10,374 bases of DNA from an uncultured Eubacteriales bacterium (GTDB taxonomy: Bacteria > Bacillota > Clostridia > Oscillospirales > CAG-382): assembly GCA_900550505.1 (NCBI GenBank), contig URSI01000029.1:1-10374 (forward strand). Direction: 5' to 3'. The stretch's first letter is position 1, and every line of letters begins with the position of its first letter. Positions 1 through 5,041 of the stretch are shown here, one piece after another. The notes beneath the pieces were generated by a model. The model was not told where the DNA came from. It made no database searches and saw only the letters and a program-made list of their open reading frames with translations. The position numbers and the translations under genes are program-made.

Positions 1-837
1 GTAAACGCCGCGCTCCTCGATACCGTGCGCGCCTTTTTCCTTACGGAAGCACGGAGAATAGCTGGTGAGCGTATACGGCAGTTCGCTCTCCGGTATTATG
101 GTATCGATGAATTTTCCGATCATGGAATGCTCGCTTGTGCCTATAAGGTAGAGGTCTTCGCCCTCTATCTTGTACATCATCGCATCCATCTCGGCAAACG
201 ACATGACTCCCGTCACGACGTCACTTCGGATCATGAACGGAGGCACGCAGTATGTGAACCCGCGGTCTATCATGAAATCACGCGCATACGAAATGACCGC
301 CGAATGCAGACGGGCGATATCGCCGATAAGATAATAAAATCCGTTGCCGGCAACACGCCGCGCGCTCTCGAGATCGATTCCCCCGAAGGACTCCATGATA
401 TCGACATGGTATGGTATCTCAAAATCCGGCACGGCCGGCTCGCCATAGCGGCAGAGCTCCACGTTCTCGCTGTCGTCACGTCCTATCGGAACGGAAGGAT
501 CGATGATGTTCGGTATGACCATCATTATGTTTTTGATCTTTGCGGAAAGCTCATTCTCGAGAGCCTCAAGCTCCAGCAGCTTGCCTGCCTGGAGAGATAC
601 CTGCTTCTTTGCCTCTTCCGCTTCTTCTTTTTTGCCCTGAGCCATCAGCGCGCCGATGTTTTTGCTTATCCTGTTGCGCTGCGCTCTCAGCTCGTCCGCC
701 TCTTTTATGGCTGCGCGATACTGCTCGTCCAGAGCGATAACCTCGTCGACGAGCGGCAGCTTGGCGTCCTGGAATTTACGGCGGATATTTTCTCTGACCG
801 CCTCGGGATTTTCTCTTAAAAATTTGATATCGATCAT
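1..837 (-). CDS. serS: seryl-tRNA synthetase, N-terminal 279 residues (runs off left edge)
   Basis: Class II aminoacyl-tRNA synthetase that attaches serine to tRNA-Ser in the cytoplasm. The visible part starts MIDIKFLRENPEAV and has the long charged helical arm that grips the tRNA-Ser extra arm (about residues 28-102). The catalytic domain follows, with the GEDLYLIGTSEH segment (Thr234-x-Glu236 serine-site motif) and the start of motif 2 (PCFRKEKGAHGIEERG, 262-277). The family is about 420-430 residues, so roughly the last third is missing because of the window edge; the frame is open to base 1. The ATG at 837 is preceded by AAGGAAG at good spacing and by a consensus promoter. Oddity: motif 2 has GIEERG where typical bacterial SerRS has GRDTRG, and GTSEH replaces the usual PTAEV, so this may be a divergent, perhaps archaeal-like, SerRS subtype (inference). 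Identity as SerRS is secure. Confidence 0.95.
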   Translation of the reverse strand, partial: MIDIKFLRENPEAVRENIRRKFQDAKLPLVDEVIALDEQYRAAIKEADELRAQRNRISKNIGALMAQGKKEEAEEAKKQVSLQAGKLLELEALENELSAKIKNIMMVIPNIIDPSVPIGRDDSENVELCRYGEPAVPDFEIPYHVDIMESFGGIDLESARRVAGNGFYYLIGDIARLHSAVISYARDFMIDRGFTYCVPPFMIRSDVVTGVMSFAEMDAMMYKIEGEDLYLIGTSEHSMIGKFIDTIIPESELPYTLTSYSPCFRKEKGAHGIEERGVY

Positions 838-870
838 TGCGGCTTCTTCCTTGCAGCTTGTTTGCCTTCT

Positions 871-899
871 ATTATACCGCTTTTTGTCCCGTTTTTCAA
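871..899 (-). promoter_or_regulatory. sigma-A-type promoter for serS
   Basis: On the minus strand, TTGAAA (894-899) is followed by exactly 17 bases and then a perfect TATAAT (871-876). Transcription would start near 864, giving a leader of about 27 bases before the serS ATG at 837. The leader carries the AAGGAAG ribosome binding site. It is too short for a T-box, so no tRNA-responsive leader is apparent from this promoter. Confidence 0.85.
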
Positions 900-947
900 T
901 ACCCTTATCCCGTTTTGCGCCGTTATTCCGCAGGAGTTCCGTTTTTC

Positions 948-976
948 TTGACTTTATGGCCGCAAAGGTGTATCAT
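948..976 (+). promoter_or_regulatory. sigma-A-type promoter for the aldo/keto reductase cassette
   Basis: TTGACT (948-953), a 17-base spacer, then TATCAT (971-976), each one mismatch from consensus. Transcription would start near 983, about 30 bases before the ATG at 1013. It diverges from the serS promoter, with 48 bases between the two -35 boxes. I see no clear operator palindrome between them. It probably drives all three plus-strand genes, since no second convincing promoter precedes 2176 or 3213. Confidence 0.8.
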
Positions 977-1001
977 ATTTTACCGGAAATGCTATCAGAG
1001 C

Positions 1002-1008
1002 AGGTGAT
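1002..1008 (+). promoter_or_regulatory. Shine-Dalgarno site that fixes the aldo/keto reductase start
   Basis: AGGTGAT matches the 16S anti-Shine-Dalgarno complement over seven bases and lies four bases before the ATG at 1013. It overlaps the in-frame ATG at 1007, which would have no properly spaced site of its own. This favours 1013 over 1007, over the GTG at 1004 and over the much longer open frame that begins at 656. Confidence 0.7.
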
Positions 1009-1012
1009 GAGA

Positions 1013-2113
1013 ATGGAATACAGAGATCTTTGCGGCAAGAAAGTGTCGTTGCTCGGCTTCGGCTGTATGCGGTTCCCCACAGAGCCGGACGGCACCATAG
1101 ACGAGCTGCGCGCAGGACGGCTGATAGAAACCGCCGTCGAAGCGGGCATAAATTATTTTGACACCGCATACCCCTATCACGACAGGCAAAGCGAGCCGTT
1201 TCTGGGGCGCGCGCTGCGACGCCACGACCGCAGATCGCTGAATGTGGCGACAAAGCTGACACTGCGTGAACTGCTGCCCGGCGAGACGCCGTCGATGATG
1301 CTCGAAAGGCAGCTGGAAAGACTGAACACGGACTATATCGATTTCTACCTTCTGCACGCACTCAACCGTGAAAAATGGATCGAGGCTCAGCCGATGCTGG
1401 ACGAGCTTTTCTCGCTCAGAAAAAAGGGCACTATACGTCATCTCGGCTTTTCGTTCCACGACTCTTTTGAGGTGTTTGAAGAGATACTTTCGTCCCGCAA
1501 GTGGGATTTCTGTCAAATACAGTACAATTACATGGACACGGACATCCAGGCAGGAACCAAAGGCTATGAACTCGCGGCTTCCCGCTCGGTGCCGGTCATA
1601 GTGATGGAGCCCGTCAAGGGCGGCGCGCTCGCATCGCTCCCCGAGGAAGTCTGCGTGCCGCTGCGCGAAGCGGCACCGGAAGCGAGCTGTGCGTCATGGG
1701 CTTTACGCTGGGTCGCCTCTCACGAAAACGTAAGAGTCGTGCTTTCGGGAATGTCCGACGAATCGCAGCTTGAAGACAACCTCAAAACCTTCGGCAGCTT
1801 CAAACCCCTGTCCTCAGGCGAACAGCGCGCGCTCGAAACGGCGCGTTCGATATTGAAAAGCCGGGCGTTCAACGGCTGCACCGGCTGCGGTTACTGTATG
1901 CCGTGTCCGAACGGGGTCAACATCCCCGGCGCGTTCCGCGTGGCAAACCGATGCGCGGTGTTCGGGGGCGACATCGCAAACGCCGTAAACAGGATCCCTG
2001 CCGGCGAAGCTCCGGGACAGTGCCTTTCCTGCGGACAGTGCCTGTCGCTTTGTCCCCAGGGCGTGGATATAGTAAACGACCTGCAAAGGCTGCGCGCGCT
2101 TTCGGACCGCTGA
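1013..2113 (+). CDS. aldo/keto reductase with C-terminal dicluster 4Fe-4S domain (COG1453 type)
   Basis: Predicted cytoplasmic oxidoreductase of 366 residues. An aldo/keto reductase barrel (about 1-270) carries the expected catalytic residues: Asp50 and Tyr55 in FDTAYPYH, Lys81 in VATKL and His115 in YLLHAL. The C-terminal part (285-350) has two Cys clusters, C289-x2-C292-x2-C295-x2-CP and C337-x2-C340-x2-C343-x3-CP, which should bind two 4Fe-4S clusters. This fusion is a known family, common in anaerobes, and its physiological substrate is usually unknown. The iron-sulfur part suggests electron exchange with ferredoxin-like partners rather than NAD(P)H alone (inference). It is the first gene of the plus-strand cassette, behind its own promoter and 62 bases ahead of the next gene. 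The open frame extends upstream to 656, but that part is antisense to serS and lies upstream of the promoter, so it is not coding. Confidence 0.9.
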   Translation: MEYRDLCGKKVSLLGFGCMRFPTEPDGTIDELRAGRLIETAVEAGINYFDTAYPYHDRQSEPFLGRALRRHDRRSLNVATKLTLRELLPGETPSMMLERQLERLNTDYIDFYLLHALNREKWIEAQPMLDELFSLRKKGTIRHLGFSFHDSFEVFEEILSSRKWDFCQIQYNYMDTDIQAGTKGYELAASRSVPVIVMEPVKGGALASLPEEVCVPLREAAPEASCASWALRWVASHENVRVVLSGMSDESQLEDNLKTFGSFKPLSSGEQRALETARSILKSRAFNGCTGCGYCMPCPNGVNIPGAFRVANRCAVFGGDIANAVNRIPAGEAPGQCLSCGQCLSLCPQGVDIVNDLQRLRALSDR

Positions 2114-2130
2114 TGTCGGAAACAATCAAA

Positions 2131-2148
2131 CCGCGGACCGTACCGCGG
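2131..2148. repeat. short perfect inverted repeat (CCGCGG arms) between two cassette genes
   Basis: CCGCGG, six bases ACCGTA, CCGCGG. It could form a 6-bp GC-only hairpin in the 62-base gap between the aldo/keto reductase and the Gfo/Idh gene. No T-run follows on either strand, so it is not a standard terminator. It might stabilise mRNA ends or be chance. Function unknown. Confidence 0.4.
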
Positions 2149-2175
2149 ATATCATAAAAAGAAAGGTGCCCGAAA

Positions 2176-3216
2176 ATGGAAAAAGTAAAGATTGGCGTTG
2201 TCGGAGCAGGAAACATCTCCTGCAACGCTCACCTGCCCGCATACGCCCGCACTCAGCTTGCTTCGGTAGAAGTGATCTGCGATCTTGACCTTGACCGCGC
2301 CAAACAGGCGGCGGAACGGTTCGGTATCCCGAGAGTCTGCTCATCCGTTACCGAGATGATCAAAGAAGGCGGCATAGAAGCCGTTGACGTTTGCACCTGG
2401 AACAATGCGCACAGCGACGTCGCAGTCGAGGCGGCGCATGCCGGACTGCACGTCATGTGTGAGAAACCGCTCGCCCTCAATCTTTCCGAAGCGCTCCGCA
2501 TCGAAAAAGCTGTCAAAGAAACGGGCGTGAAATTCATGCTCGCCGTACCCAACAGATTCAGACCGGAGAACCGTCGCGCCCGCGCAATGCGCGATGCGGG
2601 GGATCTGGGCGAGGTATATTTTGCCCGTGCCGCATACGTCAGACGCCGCGGCACCCCGCTGGGCTGGTTCACCGACCTTGCACACGCGGGCGGCGGTCCC
2701 GTGATAGACATTGGCGTTCACTGTATCGACGCCGCGTGGTACATAATGGGCAATCCGCGCCCGGTGTCCGTGCTCGCTTCGACCTCTTACCGTATAGGCG
2801 ACTACAAAACGCTCGGCGTCGACCGCTGGCACGGCACTCCCTGTCCCGACAATCAGTTCAACGTCGAGGATTCCGGCGCCGGCTGCATAAGGTTCGAAAA
2901 CGGCGCGATAATGCTGTTTGAAGCGGCGTGGGCGATCAACCTGCCGCCCCGCTCCGAGATCACGGTCTGCGGCAGCAAAGCGGGTCTGACTCTCGATCCG
3001 CTCACGGTGTACGGTGAAAAAGACGGATATCTCAACGATGAGACTTTGACGACAGAGGGCGAGACAAACGCCATATTCAATGAGATAGAGGCGTTCTGCA
3101 AATATGTACGCAGTGAAAACGATTCGCCGGTCCCGATATCGCAGGCGGTCACGCTTCAGCGTATGCTCCAGGGCATCTATGACTCGGCTGCCGCAGGCAG
3201 GGAAGTGCTGATTTGA
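2176..3216 (+). CDS. Gfo/Idh/MocA family oxidoreductase (predicted sugar dehydrogenase)
   Basis: Predicted cytoplasmic NAD(P)-dependent oxidoreductase of 346 residues, the usual length. The Rossmann domain (about 1-122) opens with IGVVGAGNIS, the dinucleotide-binding glycines being G10 and G12. E96-K97-P98 is the family signature that supplies the catalytic Lys97. The C-terminal substrate domain holds GGGPVIDIGVHCID, with Asp178, His182 and Asp185 in the conserved D-x-G-x-H-x-x-D pattern. Members oxidise or isomerise sugars, inositols and related compounds, and a few (GH109) act as NAD-dependent glycosidases; the sequence does not decide among these. AAAGGTG sits about eight bases before the ATG. 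The gene overlaps nagA by four bases, which suggests translational coupling and a linked role, for example preparing an N-acetylated amino sugar for NagA (inference). No signal peptide is seen. Confidence 0.92.
   Translation: MEKVKIGVVGAGNISCNAHLPAYARTQLASVEVICDLDLDRAKQAAERFGIPRVCSSVTEMIKEGGIEAVDVCTWNNAHSDVAVEAAHAGLHVMCEKPLALNLSEALRIEKAVKETGVKFMLAVPNRFRPENRRARAMRDAGDLGEVYFARAAYVRRRGTPLGWFTDLAHAGGGPVIDIGVHCIDAAWYIMGNPRPVSVLASTSYRIGDYKTLGVDRWHGTPCPDNQFNVEDSGAGCIRFENGAIMLFEAAWAINLPPRSEITVCGSKAGLTLDPLTVYGEKDGYLNDETLTTEGETNAIFNEIEAFCKYVRSENDSPVPISQAVTLQRMLQGIYDSAAAGREVLI
3199..3204 (+). promoter_or_regulatory. Shine-Dalgarno site supporting the nagA TTG start
   Basis: AGGGAA (followed by G) lies inside the last codons of the upstream gene, about 7-8 bases before the TTG at 3213. 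It is the only well-spaced site near the beginning of the NagA homology and supports a non-ATG start. Confidence 0.6.
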
Positions 3217-4337
3217 AAAACGGGATCATCAGAAACGCTGTCGTTCTGACTTCAAACGGGTTTGCCGGAACCGACATAAAAATACAAAACGGGCTTATAA
3301 GCGCTTTCGGCTCGTTTGAGCCTGATTTCGGTGAGTCGTTCGATGCGGACGGGCTGACGGCGCTGCCGGGCTTTGTCGATACCCACCTGCACGGCGCAGC
3401 GGATGTGGAATTTTCGTCCGGCAATGAAGACCTTGACGCTGCGCTCGAGTGGGAGGCGTCAAGAGGCGTCACGGCGATACTGCCCACCACCAGAAGTCTG
3501 CCGTTTGATCAGATAGAGGCGGCTGTATCCAACATCACAAGACATATGAACGCGCCCTCTGAAGCCGGGGCACCGCCGCGCGCACGCGTCTGCGGGTTTC
3601 ATGCCGAGGGACCGTTCGTAAACCCGCTGAAAAAAGGCGCGATGGATCCGAAAAAAATACAGCCCGTGGATGTCGCGTTTTGCAAAAGACTTGCCGAAGG
3701 CGGCGCGCTGCGCATAATGTCGATAGCGCCGGAGCTCGATAATGCCGGAAAAGCCGCAAAGCTGCTGCGCGGGCACGGCGTATCCGTGTCAATGGCTCAT
3801 ACCGCGGCGGATTTCGACTGCGCGCGCAAGGCATTTCACGCCGGATTCGACCGCATGACCCATACATTCAACGCAATGGAACCGCTTAACCACCGCAGTC
3901 CCAACGCGGTCGGATTCGCACTCGGCTGCGACGGTATCGTCTGCGAACTCATCTGCGACCTTGTGCACGTTGAGGCGGGCGCACTGCTGACGGTCATCAA
4001 AGCCAAAACGCCCGCCCGGGTATGCATGGTCAGCGATTCCGGAAAATTTGCCGGGCTGCCCGACGGCGAGTATACGGTCGACGGACGGGTACGTTATGTA
4101 TCGAACGGACGCTGCACGCTTGCGGACGGAACGATAGCCGGCAGCTGCGTTTCACTTCTCGAGGGAGTCAAAAACCTGTACGCACTCGGTATCCCTCTCG
4201 AGGACATATCGGTAATGGCATCAAAAAACCCCGCCGAAGCGGCGGGGCTGAACGCGGGCGTGCTCGAGCCCGGCAGGCTCGCGGACATCGTCCTGATGGA
4301 CCGGAACCTCGACCCGGTCCGTACCTTCATCGGTTGA
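3213..4337 (+). CDS. nagA: N-acetylglucosamine-6-phosphate deacetylase
   Basis: Cytoplasmic amidohydrolase that removes acetate from GlcNAc-6-phosphate to give glucosamine-6-phosphate, the committed step in amino-sugar use and wall recycling. The 374-residue length is normal. Visible active-site motifs are His58-x-His60 in FVDTHLHG, Glu132 in FHAEGPF, His196 in SMAHT, His217 in THTFNAM, His252 in DLVHV, and the catalytic Asp275 in SDSGKFAGLPDGEY. A C-terminal NPAEAAGL with LADIV closes the barrel, as in the family. Translation probably starts at TTG 3213, whose last two bases begin the TGA stop of the upstream gene (TTGA overlap). A closely related activity on GalNAc-6-phosphate (AgaA) cannot be excluded. 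No nagB or nag transporter lies in the window. The 3' end also carries what looks like a terminator for the opposing rsmG transcript, and its own terminator lies within rsmG. Confidence 0.9.
   Translation: MKNGIIRNAVVLTSNGFAGTDIKIQNGLISAFGSFEPDFGESFDADGLTALPGFVDTHLHGAADVEFSSGNEDLDAALEWEASRGVTAILPTTRSLPFDQIEAAVSNITRHMNAPSEAGAPPRARVCGFHAEGPFVNPLKKGAMDPKKIQPVDVAFCKRLAEGGALRIMSIAPELDNAGKAAKLLRGHGVSVSMAHTAADFDCARKAFHAGFDRMTHTFNAMEPLNHRSPNAVGFALGCDGIVCELICDLVHVEAGALLTVIKAKTPARVCMVSDSGKFAGLPDGEYTVDGRVRYVSNGRCTLADGTIAGSCVSLLEGVKNLYALGIPLEDISVMASKNPAEAAGLNAGVLEPGRLADIVLMDRNLDPVRTFIG
4223..4247 (-). terminator. intrinsic terminator of the mnmE-mnmG-rsmG transcript, inside nagA
   Basis: Read on the minus strand, CCCCGCCG, CTT and CGGCGGGG form a perfect 8-bp GC hairpin (or 7 bp with a 5-base loop) followed immediately by six Ts. 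It lies about 105 bases past the rsmG stop. On the plus strand the same hairpin has no T-run after it, so it acts in one direction. It sits in the nagA codons for the conserved NPAEAAG segment. Confidence 0.75.
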
Positions 4338-4351
4338 CCGCCTGATACGGC

Positions 4352-5041
4352 TCACAGCGGCCTTTTGCCCGTCACGGCGTTGCTCCGCGGATACTGCGGA
4401 GGCGTCGGACGGGTCTTTTTTATCGTTATAAGCGTGTGGATATGGTCGGTCTCGGGTATTTCCGCATCCGTGATATCACGGATCTCGCCGCCGAGCACCT
4501 CGAGCGCGTGCGCACTGCGTTCTGCCTCTTCGCGTCCGGCACGACCCTTCATCGCTATAAATAACCCGCCCACACGGACAAAAGGAAGCGCCCATTCGCA
4601 AAGAATATTGAGCGCGGCTACCCCGCGTGACACCGCCGTGTCGTACGTCTCACGGTGCTCCGGCAGTCTCGAGAGCTCCTCGGCACGTCCGCAAAGCGCC
4701 TTTACGTTTTCCGTACCGGAAAGCCGTGCGGCGGTTGCGGCAAACTCGACCTTGCGGCGCGTGCTGTCCAGCATCGTCACCGTGCAGTCCGGACGGTACA
4801 CCGCCAGCGGCAGCGAAGGGAACCCCGCGCCGCAGCCGATATCTATCACTTTACCCGATATCATTTTCGCCGCAGTCAGGCTGTCATAGAAATGCAGCAT
4901 CGCCACATCGTGCTCGTCATGCAATGCGGTCAGATTGTATTTTTTGCTTTCCTCCGATAAAAACCCGGCAATGACGTCAAACGCCTCGAGCTGCCGCGGC
5001 ACGGCATCGGTATATTTTGAAAGTATGGCGGAAACGCTCAA
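4352..5041 (-). CDS. rsmG: 16S rRNA (guanine-N7) methyltransferase RsmG (GidB)
   Basis: SAM-dependent methyltransferase that makes m7G527 (E. coli numbering) in 16S rRNA, near the decoding centre. Loss gives low-level streptomycin resistance in several bacteria. The predicted 229 residues fit the family. Seen are NLTAL (36-40), the SAM-binding DIGCGAGFP (67-75), AVSRGVAAL (136-144) and the typical C-terminal TPPQYPR (213-219). The start is chosen at TTG 5041: it overlaps the mnmG TGA as TTGA and has a GGAGG site nine bases upstream. The frame is open upstream to an ATG at 5065, but that would overlap mnmG by 28 bases and add a glycine/arginine-rich extension not expected for the family. It is the last gene of the mnmE-mnmG-rsmG string and converges with nagA, 14 bases away. 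Confidence 0.94.
   Translation of the reverse strand: MSVSAILSKYTDAVPRQLEAFDVIAGFLSEESKKYNLTALHDEHDVAMLHFYDSLTAAKMISGKVIDIGCGAGFPSLPLAVYRPDCTVTMLDSTRRKVEFAATAARLSGTENVKALCGRAEELSRLPEHRETYDTAVSRGVAALNILCEWALPFVRVGGLFIAMKGRAGREEAERSAHALEVLGGEIRDITDAEIPETDHIHTLITIKKTRPTPPQYPRSNAVTGKRPL
4367..4421 (+). terminator. intrinsic terminator of the nagA transcript, inside rsmG
   Basis: Plus-strand stem in three stacked parts: CCCGTC (4368-4373) with GACGGG (4408-4413), CGGCGT (4375-4380) with GCGTCG (4402-4407, two G-T pairs), and CTCCGC (4383-4388) with GCGGAG (4396-4401), around loop GGATACT. A one-base and a two-base bulge interrupt the left arm. TC and then six Ts (4416-4421) follow. The stem begins 30 bases after the nagA stop, within the C-terminal codons of rsmG on the other strand. 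Confidence 0.7.

Noticed and set aside
25..819. A 264-codon plus-strand open frame at the left edge.
   Set aside because: The minus strand over the same bases encodes a clear seryl-tRNA synthetase; this frame has no ribosome binding site or recognisable motif.
656..1012. Upstream in-frame extension of the aldo/keto reductase, giving a 485-residue protein.
   Set aside because: It is antisense to the start of serS, lies upstream of the likely promoter and transcription start (about 983), and reads as low-quality Ser/Leu/Arg-rich sequence unlike the family, which begins near residue 1 at 1013.
838..1012. A T-box or other riboswitch leader for serS.
   Set aside because: The likely leader is only about 27 bases and has no specifier-loop or antiterminator structure.
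2127..2155. TATCAT at 2150-2155 as a possible -10 box for the Gfo/Idh gene.
   Set aside because: No -35 box at suitable spacing, and the start site would fall on the ribosome binding site.
4435..4443. TGTGGATAT, one mismatch from a DnaA box.
   Set aside because: It is a single copy inside rsmG with no cluster or AT-rich unwinding region nearby, so it does not mark oriC.
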